DNA of 41,301 nt, taken from the IMG/VR virus record IMGVR_UViG_3300034061_006687, positions 1 through 41,301 of that record; one strand, written 5' to 3'. The notes under the pieces are model-generated. The model was not told where the DNA came from. It saw nothing but the letters and a program-made list of their open reading frames with translations, and did no database searches. Position numbers and translations under genes: made by a program. Numbering within the stretch: position 1 is the first letter of the stretch; each line of letters begins with the position of its first letter. Shown piece after piece: positions 5,458 through 14,193 of the stretch. This DNA is from a virus.

Positions 5458-8400
5458 GGCATGGCTTGGCCGGGGGTGGCGGTTGATGGCGCGGCTTGCG
5501 GCTGTTTTGCCACATAATACCAGTCTGGATTTACTGATTTGAAAACCTCCTCAATCTGCGAATCCAGCAATCGGGAATCATTGAATTGATCCGAAACCAC
5601 CTTGGCTACTTCTTTTCCATTTAAAGTCAGAGAATACTCGTAGAGTCTTTTGAAGTCTTTGGATGCCGGGTCTAAATAATCATTGAATTCCAAAACCCAG
5701 TCGTTGCCGTTTGCGTCAGTAAAATTGTGATTGGAATAAGGAGAATTCTTGTCATCCAACCAGGGCCACCCTTTTGAAGCCTCTTTTTTTAGACTGGATT
5801 CTGCCGCCTGCAAAACTTGAGGTTGATTGCGAAGCTCAAATTCAATAAGTGGCAGATCATCTAAATTGTTTTCTTTTAAAACCTGTTCACGGTTTCTTGA
5901 AGAAATCTCATCGTTGATTGAAACAAATTCGGGCGAATCTATAATTTCGATGTCTTTTTCTTTTATGTCTCCAAGATAGAAAATTTCGTTATCGTCTTGG
6001 ATTAGTTTGGTGCTGGCATCAAACAATGGCTCGGATTCACCGCCTGCAATCTGTCTCGCAAAATCTTTTTTATCTCCAACCACTCGATGCACGCCGGTTA
6101 TTTTTGCGCGGGACTGAATGACCTTGTTAAGTTCTTTTCCATAAACCGCAGCTTCATACCCATTTTTAGTTCCTACCAAAAACGCCTTGAACTCCCTTGG
6201 CAAAGCACGGCCCATTTCATGGTCGCTAATAACCATTCCGTCTTGATATTGGGCCCATCCTTCTTCTCCAAAAATGTCAAATATAACATCGTCAGACACT
6301 GCCTTAATGGTCGCTTGATTTTTTGGGAATTGAATCAAGGCGTCAAAAATTTCTTTGGGCGTGCTACTAAAGTTGGTATCGATTGCAAAGCCTGCTTTGG
6401 CCGCATTAGCAGCGTTATTGGCAAGCACTTTGTCAAAAATAGGAACCAACTCTTCTGACAACATTGTTGCCTCATAAATTGCATCCTGTATTAGCCGACC
6501 GCCAGGATTGCGTTCTGCATCTTTTTTGCCGTATCGTTTGACTAAAATGTTTTGCAGGCGTTTTGTTTCATCTTTTGCCTTTTTTGCCTTTTGAGCAAAA
6601 TCCTCTCCAGCTATTGTTTTGTTCAACTCAAACAATTCAGCATCATTTCCTGCTCGCTTAGCCTCTTGATAACTTTTTAATCCAACCGCATCCGGCATGG
6701 CTTGGCCTTTAGGCGCCGGCAGGTCTCTTGACAAGTCGGGGAGCGGGGTGGGGATTTCGGGGAGGAGGTTGCCGTTGGCTTTGTCGTAGTCGAAGTGGAA
6801 GCCGGTGCGGCCGGTGCCGGTGGCGGCGTCGAGGCGGTCGAGGCGGAATTGTTTGATGGCGGAGCTGGGGCCGGCGATTTTGCCGCTGAAGGGGTTTGCG
6901 CCCTTGTTCACATTGGTGGCGATGCCGATGAGGGAGTTGATGGCGTCGCGGCGTTGCTCGCCGATTTTGTTGCTGCCGGGGAGGTCTTGGCGGTGGTTTT
7001 CCATCCACTGCTTGAGGTCGGCTTCGATGGCTTTGAGGTCGTTGTTGTAGAGGCGGCCGAGGGTGGGGTCTCCGGCGTTGATGGCTTTGAGGGCGCGGTT
7101 GCGGAATTGGGTGAGGTCGAGGACGGAGGTGAGGAGGTTGCCTTTGGATGTCAGTTCCCAGCCCCAGGGGATGACTTCGCGGGTGATGGCTTCGAGGTTG
7201 CCGAGGTTGCGGACGCGGAAGCTGCCGGAGTCGCCGGTGCCGATGCTGTGGTAGCGGACCATGAGGGATTCGCCATTGGCTGCGGCGGTCTCGAGCTGGC
7301 GGGCGAAGGTGCGCTGGTGCTGGGCGAAGCCGTTGAGGAAGTCGAATTGCTGGGGGAGTGTGCGGCCGCGGACGGTGACTCGGCCATCGGCGGTTTTTTT
7401 GGGGCCGAGGTTGGGGTCTGTGGCGGGGAGGAGCTTGGAGCCGACGAGGGCTTTTACCTGCTGCTGGCGTTTGGCGGTCTCGGCGTTGATGTCGCGTTGG
7501 TCGCGGAGGATGGCTTGGCCGGTGGCGGGATCGATGCGGGCGAATTCGTTGGCGAGGACGCCGCCGCCGTAGTCGTGGAAGGTGACGAGGGGGTTGTTGA
7601 CGAGGTCTTGCGGGCGGGCGGTGGGGGCGACCCGGACGCCGCGGGCTTTGGTTTGGTCGGGGTGGTTGATCCAGTTGCGGTAGTTGTTCAGATACTGGCC
7701 GACTTGTTTTTTGAGAACTGGGTCGGTGTCGAGGATGGGGTTGGTTTTGAAGAGGGGGTCGGGCTGGCCGGTGACGGGGTCGATGCGGACGCCGGAGATG
7801 GAGAGGGCGTTTGCCTGGGCGCCGAGGATGCCTTCCATGCTGCCGAGCCAGGAGCCTTCGGCGGGGAGGTTGCGGCGGATGGCGGCGAAGTCCATGGATT
7901 GACTGGCTTGGCGGAAGTCTTCGGCGAAGATTTCGTCGCGGGCCCAGTCGAGGGGGTCGGTGTCGCCGCGGAGGAGGCCGGATTGGCCGAGTTCGTCCAT
8001 CTTGGCTTGGATGGCGTCTTGGGAGATGGCGAGGTTTTGCCCGGGGAACTTGGCGGCGTTTTCGTTCTGGATGAGTGTGGTGGCGTATTCGCGGGCGCGG
8101 GCTTCGACTCCGGCTTGGGTGTAGCGGCGGGTGGTGAAGGCGCGGATGGAGTCAGCCTGCATGCCGCCGAGGGCGCCGGACTTGATGAGGGCGTGGCCGA
8201 GTTCGTGGGGAACGATGCCTTCGCGTTTGGCGTCGAGGTTGATGAAGATGCGGGCTTTTTCGCCGGGGGCGGCTTGGACATGGAGGCCGGCGGCTCCGGT
8301 TCCGCCGAGGGCTTTGGTGTTGAGGTCGAAGTCGGTTTTGTTGAGCGGGACAAATTCCACCTTGTCGCGGAAGAAGCCTTGCATGGAGGCGAGGTCGCCG

Positions 8401-10136
8401 AGCTGCTGGGGGGAGTAGGTCTGGGCGAATTTGCCGACATCTCCGCCGGCGAGTTCGACATCGATGAGCATGCGGGCGATGTCGGAGGAGCGGGCTTCGG
8501 CGCGGCGTTGTTTGAGGCCGGTGAAGCGGCTGGCGGCTCCGCCTGCGGCACCGAATGCGGCTCCCATGCCGAGCATGTTGCCGGCGGCTTGTTCCTCTTC
8601 GGCATTGAGGGCGAGGGCGACGAAGGGGGCGTTGGCGGCGGCGCCTTTGATGGCTCCACCGGCTACAGCAGAGGCTCCGCGGACGCCTTGGACGATGGCG
8701 GGATTGGCGAGGGAGTCAGCGATGGCGCGGGTTTGCGGGCCGAAACGGGGATCGGCGGCGATGCGTGCCGGGGTGCTTTCAATGGCCCGGAAGCGGGTGG
8801 GATTTTCGAGGACCTCGCGGACGGGAGAGAGTTCTGGGAAGGCGTTGAGCTTGGTGGCGACTGATGCCTGAGCGACGGCGTCAAGGCCATCAGCGGGATC
8901 GGCGGCGATGCGGAGGGCGACGCTGGTGGGGCCTGCGACTTTCTGGACGGTGCGGAGTGTGCCAACGCCGCCTTTGTATAAAAGGTAGGCGCCGCCGAGA
9001 ACCTTGGCGACATCCTGCACCTGAGAGAGGACGGGCACATCTGTATCCATGCCGAATGCGGCACCGCCGACACCCCCGGCTGCGGCCCATTTGGCAATCT
9101 TGGTTTGGTTCTCTGGTGAGAGGCGGGTGCCTTTTTCGATGATGGACTGGAGGCGTGCGGCGCCTGCTTCTGCGGCATCCGCGCCGGCGCCTGCGGTTTT
9201 TTCAAAGATGCGGGCAGTGCGGGAACCGCCTGCTTTGGCGAGTCGTGAGAGGCCGAGGGATTTGGCGCCTGCGCTAAATGGCACGGCCATGGTGGCGACA
9301 TTGGTGGCTTCCAGCAGACCGCCGGCGATGTCTGATGTGGCCTGCATGGGCTGCTCCATCTGGTTGCGACCAGTGACGAGGCTGGTGATGAATTCGGTGG
9401 GTGCGGCGGTATTGGCGACCCATTCCTCAAGCTCTGCCTGGCGGGTGCGTTCGGCGAGGAAGCGGTCAAATTCGTCGTCCTTCAAATCCTCCTCGGTGGC
9501 GGGACGGATTTTGCGTCCTTGGTCGATAGCCTCAAGTTGCTTGGCGGCGAGAAACGCGGCGTCGTCCATGCCGGCGCCGGTCTGTCCGTAAATAAACTCT
9601 CCGGTGTCTTCGTAGCGGCCTATGGGGTCCGAGGCATTAGCTTGGCGGAGCCAGCGGGCGACATCGTTGGTATTGCGCCAAGATTTTTTCGCCGTGGCGA
9701 TCATGGTGGCTGGCGAGCGGGCGAGGAAATCGCCGGGATCGTCAACAAGTTCATTAGCCATTTCGCCGAGCGTCTGAATGAATGCACCGGCGCCAGTGGC
9801 GGCATAATCAAGGAGGCCCGGGAGTTTTCCTTCGGCCTTGAGGCGGGCTTTGGCGTCCTTGGCTTCAAAGAATTCTTCGCGGTTCGGAATGTAGGTGGGA
9901 TCGTCAAAGACAGAAGCGACGAGCTTTTGATCCAGTTCGTCGGGGGTGAAGGAATTTGCCTCTTCGTAGAGATCAAGTTCCTCGGCGGTGTATTCGCGGG
10001 CGGAGTCGAGCTGCGCGATAGGCCCCATGGCAAGCGGCGTGGCAGGCGGTTGTGCAGGCGATGAAGGTGCCGCGGCATCCTGCGCCTCCATGGCGTCGAG
10101 TTCTTCGGGAGATAATTCCCTATTGAGCTGGAGCAT
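5454..10136 (-). CDS. Giant internal virion / ejected protein with HELGH metallopeptidase motif, 1560 aa
   Basis: This is the last gene of the virion operon. An N-terminal acidic, helical region is followed by an Ala/Gly-rich hydrophobic middle (about residues 270-580). A zinc-metallopeptidase signature HELGHA starts near residue 644. Long mixed helical regions reach about residue 1140. Podoviruses usually encode such giant proteins here; they are ejected with the DNA and may open the envelope or carry effector domains. From about residue 1143 (below base 6707) the DNA becomes clearly A+T-richer and the protein changes character. This segment starts at a GQAMP peptide and the protein ends with the same peptide. 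The start overlaps the upstream stop by 17 bases. The protease function is inferred from the motif alone. Confidence 0.8.
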   Translation of the reverse strand: MLQLNRELSPEELDAMEAQDAAAPSSPAQPPATPLAMGPIAQLDSAREYTAEELDLYEEANSFTPDELDQKLVASVFDDPTYIPNREEFFEAKDAKARLKAEGKLPGLLDYAATGAGAFIQTLGEMANELVDDPGDFLARSPATMIATAKKSWRNTNDVARWLRQANASDPIGRYEDTGEFIYGQTGAGMDDAAFLAAKQLEAIDQGRKIRPATEEDLKDDEFDRFLAERTRQAELEEWVANTAAPTEFITSLVTGRNQMEQPMQATSDIAGGLLEATNVATMAVPFSAGAKSLGLSRLAKAGGSRTARIFEKTAGAGADAAEAGAARLQSIIEKGTRLSPENQTKIAKWAAAGGVGGAAFGMDTDVPVLSQVQDVAKVLGGAYLLYKGGVGTLRTVQKVAGPTSVALRIAADPADGLDAVAQASVATKLNAFPELSPVREVLENPTRFRAIESTPARIAADPRFGPQTRAIADSLANPAIVQGVRGASAVAGGAIKGAAANAPFVALALNAEEEQAAGNMLGMGAAFGAAGGAASRFTGLKQRRAEARSSDIARMLIDVELAGGDVGKFAQTYSPQQLGDLASMQGFFRDKVEFVPLNKTDFDLNTKALGGTGAAGLHVQAAPGEKARIFINLDAKREGIVPHELGHALIKSGALGGMQADSIRAFTTRRYTQAGVEARAREYATTLIQNENAAKFPGQNLAISQDAIQAKMDELGQSGLLRGDTDPLDWARDEIFAEDFRQASQSMDFAAIRRNLPAEGSWLGSMEGILGAQANALSISGVRIDPVTGQPDPLFKTNPILDTDPVLKKQVGQYLNNYRNWINHPDQTKARGVRVAPTARPQDLVNNPLVTFHDYGGGVLANEFARIDPATGQAILRDQRDINAETAKRQQQVKALVGSKLLPATDPNLGPKKTADGRVTVRGRTLPQQFDFLNGFAQHQRTFARQLETAAANGESLMVRYHSIGTGDSGSFRVRNLGNLEAITREVIPWGWELTSKGNLLTSVLDLTQFRNRALKAINAGDPTLGRLYNNDLKAIEADLKQWMENHRQDLPGSNKIGEQRRDAINSLIGIATNVNKGANPFSGKIAGPSSAIKQFRLDRLDAATGTGRTGFHFDYDKANGNLLPEIPTPLPDLSRDLPAPKGQAMPDAVGLKSYQEAKRAGNDAELFELNKTIAGEDFAQKAKKAKDETKRLQNILVKRYGKKDAERNPGGRLIQDAIYEATMLSEELVPIFDKVLANNAANAAKAGFAIDTNFSSTPKEIFDALIQFPKNQATIKAVSDDVIFDIFGEEGWAQYQDGMVISDHEMGRALPREFKAFLVGTKNGYEAAVYGKELNKVIQSRAKITGVHRVVGDKKDFARQIAGGESEPLFDASTKLIQDDNEIFYLGDIKEKDIEIIDSPEFVSINDEISSRNREQVLKENNLDDLPLIEFELRNQPQVLQAAESSLKKEASKGWPWLDDKNSPYSNHNFTDANGNDWVLEFNDYLDPASKDFKRLYEYSLTLNGKEVAKVVSDQFNDSRLLDSQIEEVFKSVNPDWYYVAKQPQAAPSTATPGQAMP
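5457..6707. repeat. A+T-rich module bounded by 15-bp direct repeats
   Basis: CGGCATGGCTTGGCC occurs at 5457-5471 and again at 6693-6707. The roughly 1.22 kb between the copies is markedly richer in A+T than the rest of the gene. Both copies are in the same frame and encode GQAMP. A close relative (GGGCATGGCTTGTCC, reverse strand) sits at 3459-3475 inside the rightward RHH gene and again encodes GQAMP. Module replacement or insertion by recombination at the short repeat is the simplest reading. Confidence 0.6.
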
Positions 10137-10959
10137 ATTTTCCGGTTTGGGGATTTAGTTTCCAGAGTTGGCCGCGGATGATGCGTTCGGCGGGGAGTGA
10201 GGGAGCGGCCTGCTGGGCGGCCTGGGGAGCGGGTGCGGAGTCGCCGAGGCCGGCGGAGAGCATGCGGCGGGAGCGTTCGAAGTAGTTGCGCCAGACGGGT
10301 GCTGGGTCGTCGATTTTCGGGAACATGTCCTCGAGGAATTTGCGCTCGTCGTTGGTGAGGGGCTTCACATACTTCGCGGCGTCGAGGACATCGTTTTTGG
10401 TGGTGTTCGCGAGTTCGAAGCGTTTGGCGTAAATTTCTGGGTTGAAGAATTTGTCTCTGACTTGTGCCGCAGGAGCGAGCGGGCCGACGAGATTGTCGAG
10501 GTCAGGCTCGAGTTTGTTGATGGACTCGATGGCGCTGGAGATGCGGGTGCGGGCCGCGGCGGATTCGTTGGCTTTGGACCGGGCTTCGGCTTGGGCGGCG
10601 GCGAGGTCCATCTGGGCCTTTGCGGCTTCGGCTTGGGCTTTGGGGGTAGATTGCTCGGTTTCCATTTTCTGGATTTCCATGAGGCGGTTGGCGAGGACTT
10701 CTTGCGATGGGAGCACACCTTGGATTTTGCCGTTGGGGAAAAACTCGTGGATGAGTTTTTTGAGCGCCTTGGGCTTGGCGTCGAACTCCTCCTGCGTGGC
10801 GGCGCTGAGAACAGAATAATCAAAGCCGACGCCTTTGGATTGAGGGGGCGGCAATGGTTCGGGCTGGGGGATTTCAGCAACCGGGGCGCTGAAGTTGTTG
10901 AGGTCTTCCGCAGAAGGCGCAAGCGGCAACTGCGGGTCTTCGTATGGAGGGTAGTTCAT
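10120..10959 (-). CDS. Virion-associated helical protein, 279 aa
   Basis: The start is the ATG at 10959, overlapping the previous stop (ATGA). It begins MNYPPYEDPQLPLAPSAEDL. It has a proline-rich N-terminus, then a long alanine/lysine/glutamate helix likely to form a coiled coil (residues about 90-150). The C-terminus ends with LWKLNPQTGKYAPAQ, a short beta-like motif also seen at the ends of phage internal proteins. Position between two internal-protein candidates suggests a minor virion or ejection protein. No enzymatic motif is visible. Confidence 0.7.
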   Translation of the reverse strand: MNYPPYEDPQLPLAPSAEDLNNFSAPVAEIPQPEPLPPPQSKGVGFDYSVLSAATQEEFDAKPKALKKLIHEFFPNGKIQGVLPSQEVLANRLMEIQKMETEQSTPKAQAEAAKAQMDLAAAQAEARSKANESAAARTRISSAIESINKLEPDLDNLVGPLAPAAQVRDKFFNPEIYAKRFELANTTKNDVLDAAKYVKPLTNDERKFLEDMFPKIDDPAPVWRNYFERSRRMLSAGLGDSAPAPQAAQQAAPSLPAERIIRGQLWKLNPQTGKYAPAQ

Positions 10960-11438
10960 TGAGGGTTGGTATTGATAGTGCCGAAATAGACGGGAGGTTT
11001 TTGAGTGGAAGTCCCGGTGGAGGGCATGGGGACTTGATTGGGAGGAACCTGGCGGGCGGCGGCTTGGTTGGCGGCGTTTTGTCCGATGCGCGATATGGAG
11101 TTGCTGTATTGGGTGTTGATCATCCACTTTTTTAGATCGTCATCAAAAATGCTCTCGGCGGTGGAAACATAGGCTTGGCGCTTGCCAAGGGGCATGGTGT
11201 CGAATTTTTCAATGGTTTCTTGGGTGAAAAGCGGAGTGCCGTCGGATTTTTTGAGGCCCTTGAGCATGTCAAACTTGGCATTGATGCCGTCGGATGCGAT
11301 GCGGTTTTCTTGGGACTTTGCGTAGGCGTCGCCGAGGTTGGCGAGGGCGTTGGAGAGGGTTTCCTGTTGCTGGGCGGCTTGCTCGGCTTGCATCTGCCGG
11401 TTGTTCATTTCGATCTGCCAAAATTGTGCGGGTGTCAT
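10956..11438 (-). CDS. Small glutamine-rich virion protein, 160 aa
   Basis: It starts MTPAQFWQIEMNNRQMQAEQ. The N-terminal half is a predicted amphipathic helix with many Gln and Ala; the C-terminus is proline-rich and probably extended. Its stop overlaps the next ATG. The leader before its ATG is C/A-rich without a Shine-Dalgarno. Its neighbours are ejection-type proteins, so a virion or assembly role is inferred from context. Confidence 0.7.
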   Translation of the reverse strand: MTPAQFWQIEMNNRQMQAEQAAQQQETLSNALANLGDAYAKSQENRIASDGINAKFDMLKGLKKSDGTPLFTQETIEKFDTMPLGKRQAYVSTAESIFDDDLKKWMINTQYSNSISRIGQNAANQAAARQVPPNQVPMPSTGTSTQKPPVYFGTINTNPQ

Positions 11439-11471
11439 GGTAGTGGTGGGTTGGGGTTGTGGGTTTTGTAA

Positions 11472-12749
11472 TTAAGAACTTAAAGCGGCAGCGCCGCCGC
11501 CAACAACGGCTCCGCCAGCAATTGCATAGGGATTGCCTGTAACTGCCATTGCGCCTGCGCCGCTCAAAGCTCCCATTCCAATGTTTCCAAGCGTGCTTAA
11601 CATTCCACCTCCTCCGCTGCTAAATTGACCGCCGGTGTAGATGGGTTGGACTTGGCCGGTGATGGCGCCGAGTTGGCCGAGGGCGGGCTGGGTCATGTTG
11701 GCGTAGGGGGAGCCGACTCCGGCGAGCATCATTCTGGGGTTGGTGGACATGCTGAAGTTGTAGATGTCTTGGCGGGTGCCGAGCTGGCGGGCGCGTTCCG
11801 CGTCAGCGAGGGAGGAGGATTGACCGAGGAGGCCGAGGTTGTAGCGGTCGGTATCGGCCAAGATGGCGGAGTTGGTCTGGCGGCGGGCGAGGTCTTGCGT
11901 TTGGATGCCGCTGGCAAAGGCGAGGTTTTCGGCTTCGCGTTGGCGGGAGAAACGGTCGCGGTTAAGGAGTTCGGCGGCGGCGGCGGATGCTCCGGTGCCG
12001 AGACCGCGTGCGGCGTAGCTGGCGCGGGATTGCTGGATGGCGTCGCGCTCGGCTTCTGCGGAGAGGTTGCCTCCTTGATTTGCTTTTTGCAGAGCCGTAG
12101 CCATGAGGCTGTCGCCGAGGGCTCCGGCTTCTGTGGTGCGGGCGGTGGTGCCTTTGCCAAGGGCGGCTTGGAGGCGGTTGTATTCGGCGGTTGAAGCGAT
12201 GGAATCTTGGGCGCTTTGGATTAACTGGTCGCGTTGGGCGAATTCGTTTTTGAAAGCGGATTTAAGGTCGGCGAGTGGGTTGATGTCTTTGACGCCTGCG
12301 AGCTGCTTGTCGTATTTCGCGTCAATCGCGGCGAGGCGTTGGTCGTATTTTGCCTGGTCGAATGTTTTGGCTTTTTCCTGCTTGGTTTTCCACTTATTGA
12401 GCTTTTGTATATCGTCTTGCTTATTGATCCGAATGTCATCCCGGGCGGCTTGGCGGAGGGTGCTTTTGGGGTCGGTCAAAAGATCAACGCCGTAGAGAGT
12501 GTTTAGGGCGGATTGGTCTCGGGAGGTTGCCCCGAGGACGCTGGCGACTTCGGGGGCGTAATTGATGAGTTGTTCAATCTGGCCTTTGCTTAATTGCAAT
12601 GACTTGCCGACATTAAGTTTTGGTTCTTTGGCTCCTCCTCCTCCACCGCCTCCATACATGCCCAGCAACGGCAAAAGGACGAGTGGGTTGAAATTTGAAA
12701 AATCAAGCCCGGAGGCGATGAAGTTTAGAAGTGTATCGAAGATGCTCAT
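11472..12749 (-). CDS. Internal virion (ejection) protein candidate, 425 aa
   Basis: It starts MSIFDTLLNFIASGLDFSNF. The N-terminal 35 residues are hydrophobic. A Gly7 run follows and then a long helical, glutamine/alanine-rich body (residues about 60-330). The C-terminus is strongly glycine/alanine-rich and hydrophobic (GNIGMGALSGAGAMAV). Amphipathic or membrane-active ends around a helical body are typical of podovirus ejection proteins that form a trans-envelope channel. Position next to the giant metallopeptidase-like protein supports this. Family assignment would need a structural search. Confidence 0.7.
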   Translation of the reverse strand: MSIFDTLLNFIASGLDFSNFNPLVLLPLLGMYGGGGGGGAKEPKLNVGKSLQLSKGQIEQLINYAPEVASVLGATSRDQSALNTLYGVDLLTDPKSTLRQAARDDIRINKQDDIQKLNKWKTKQEKAKTFDQAKYDQRLAAIDAKYDKQLAGVKDINPLADLKSAFKNEFAQRDQLIQSAQDSIASTAEYNRLQAALGKGTTARTTEAGALGDSLMATALQKANQGGNLSAEAERDAIQQSRASYAARGLGTGASAAAAELLNRDRFSRQREAENLAFASGIQTQDLARRQTNSAILADTDRYNLGLLGQSSSLADAERARQLGTRQDIYNFSMSTNPRMMLAGVGSPYANMTQPALGQLGAITGQVQPIYTGGQFSSGGGGMLSTLGNIGMGALSGAGAMAVTGNPYAIAGGAVVGGGAAALSS

Positions 12750-12750
12750 T

Positions 12751-13203
12751 TTATTGGTGGGTGGTGGTGGGTTTGGGTGAGGAATCGGAATCGTATTGGC
12801 GGACGATGGGGCTTACGGCCCGCATGTGGTCCCAGCCGCCGGTGAGGTAGGCGACATGGAGAAAGATGTCGATTTCACCGCAGCGGACGGCAGGGGATTT
12901 GATTTCGTCTCCGTCGATCCAGCGGTTGCACGCGGAGAGGATGAGTGGGAACAATGTGGCGGAATGCCGTAAGTAAAAAGGATTCAGCGAAAGGGCTGTG
13001 ACAAAATTTGCCAAGGACTTTGAAACATCGGCAACGGTGGGGGCTTTATCGCCATCCACCAAGTCGTCGATGACATGCTCGAAATTCCAAAATGCCCACA
13101 TCCACTGAAAGGCGTGTGGGTCGCCATTGGCGACTTGTGCCAAGATGGATTTGGCAAGTGGGTTTTCGGATTGCTCTTCTGGCTTGTCGCAGTAGGCGCT
13201 CAT
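12751..13203 (-). CDS. Hypothetical phage protein, 150 aa
   Basis: It starts MSAYCDKPEEQSENPLAKSI. It is an acidic, aromatic-rich helical protein (FQWMWAFWNFEHVIDDLVDG) with a conserved-looking WIDGDEIKSPAVRCGEIDIF segment. No membrane helix or known catalytic motif is seen. Its ATG overlaps the stop of the preceding small gene (ATGA). A role as chaperone or minor structural protein for the neighbouring tail or ejection proteins is possible but unproven. Confidence 0.7.
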   Translation of the reverse strand: MSAYCDKPEEQSENPLAKSILAQVANGDPHAFQWMWAFWNFEHVIDDLVDGDKAPTVADVSKSLANFVTALSLNPFYLRHSATLFPLILSACNRWIDGDEIKSPAVRCGEIDIFLHVAYLTGGWDHMRAVSPIVRQYDSDSSPKPTTTHQ

Positions 13204-13361
13204 TCTTTTGTCTGCTGTTCCAAAATCTCCTTCGGCTCCGCCACCTCGATAGATGCCATGAGGTCATTGAGTTTTCCTGCTGCGTATTCCACAAGCATCC
13301 GGTTCCCGCTCACGCGGGCGGCGGCATAGGCTTCGATTAGTTCGGCGAGTTGCTGTTTCAT
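13200..13361 (-). CDS. Small helical protein, 53 aa
   Basis: It starts MKQQLAELIEAYAAARVSGN and is entirely helical by eye, ending EILEQQTKE. It begins one base after the tail-fibre stop and overlaps the next gene by ATGA, which supports translation. It may be a partner of the 150-residue protein that follows. Function unknown. Confidence 0.6.
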   Translation of the reverse strand: MKQQLAELIEAYAAARVSGNRMLVEYAAGKLNDLMASIEVAEPKEILEQQTKE

Positions 13362-13362
13362 G

Positions 13363-14157
13363 TTAGCTTCCGATCAGTCCGTGCGCTGTTAGGTCGTCAA
13401 TCAGCGCATGGACGCGCTCGGCCAGTTGCGCGGTTGTCACGGAGCTGGTCGCAAATGTCGTGCGCGTGGCCGGTCCGGTAGGAGCTGCCCATCCAGTTCT
13501 TCGGTTTGTGACAACCTGAGTGGCATCAACGCGCAACACACCTGTTACATTTGCATCGCCGTTGACATCCAGATGGTAGGCTGGCGATGTTGTTCCAATG
13601 CCGACCCGGCCAGTATTGGTAAGTCGCATGCGCTCGACGCCGCCTTCTACCAAGGCGATGGAATCGGTAGTAGGTCTTGTGAAACCTGTATTGGTATCGC
13701 CCGTGAATGAATAGCCAGGGGAGGTAGATGTGCCTGCGTTGGCAAGAACCTGTCCTGTGGTGGTTATGTTTTGCGTGCCGAAGTTCGGAGAAACTTTTGT
13801 TCCAGCAATGGCGGCGGTGGCAGAGATGTCAGCATTGACGATTACACCAGATCCGATGGCTGTGACTCCGGTGTTACTGATCGTGACATCACCGCTTAGT
13901 GCCGTGGCCGTGGGCACATTGCTGGCGTTACCGAGGAGGACTTGACCGGCGGGAATGCTGGCGAGCTTGGAAAGGGCGATGGCGGCGGAGGCGTTGATTT
14001 TGGAGTCGGTAATTCCTCCATCAGCTAACTTTGTTCCGGCTATTGCTGCCGTGGAGCTGATGTCGGCGTTGACGATGTTGGAGACGGTGCGGGCATCGTT
14101 GAGGCGGGTGGGGGTGACGGTGTCGCCGGAGGAGAAGGTGTATGCGTAGGAGGCCAT
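13363..14157 (-). CDS. Tail fibre protein, 264 aa
   Basis: It starts MASYAYTFSSGDTVTPTRLN, a short adaptor-like N-terminus. The repeat VNADISSTAAIAGTKL occurs twice, a pattern of fibrous beta-rich shafts. Near the C-terminus GGVERMRLTNTGRVGIGTTS followed by YHLDVNGDANVTG is the motif typical of phage fibre tips. The final 30 residues form a helix that could trimerise. The leader contains four 7-8 bp A-rich repeats (14163-14193). Confidence 0.85.
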   Translation of the reverse strand: MASYAYTFSSGDTVTPTRLNDARTVSNIVNADISSTAAIAGTKLADGGITDSKINASAAIALSKLASIPAGQVLLGNASNVPTATALSGDVTISNTGVTAIGSGVIVNADISATAAIAGTKVSPNFGTQNITTTGQVLANAGTSTSPGYSFTGDTNTGFTRPTTDSIALVEGGVERMRLTNTGRVGIGTTSPAYHLDVNGDANVTGVLRVDATQVVTNRRTGWAAPTGPATRTTFATSSVTTAQLAERVHALIDDLTAHGLIGS

Positions 14158-14162
14158 TTTTT

Positions 14163-14193
14163 AGTTTTCAGTTTTCAGAGTTCAGTTTTCAGT
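14163..14193. repeat. 31-bp leader repeat upstream of tail fibre gene
   Basis: Four units of AGTTTTCAG type (one varied to AGAGTTCAG) fill the gap between two genes. They end five bases before the fibre start codon on the minus strand. The same 31-bp framework, with A in place of C or G at the variable bases, lies at 21743-21773 upstream of another tail gene. No Shine-Dalgarno is present, so the unit may act as an A-rich translation enhancer. Confidence 0.6.

Noticed and set aside
6795-8864. 689-codon open frame on the plus strand opposite the giant virion gene
   Set aside because: Its composition is dominated by Gly, Glu, Ala, Val and Asp, as expected for the antisense of GC-rich, codon-biased coding DNA. 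The opposite strand holds the sensible protein with an HELGH motif.
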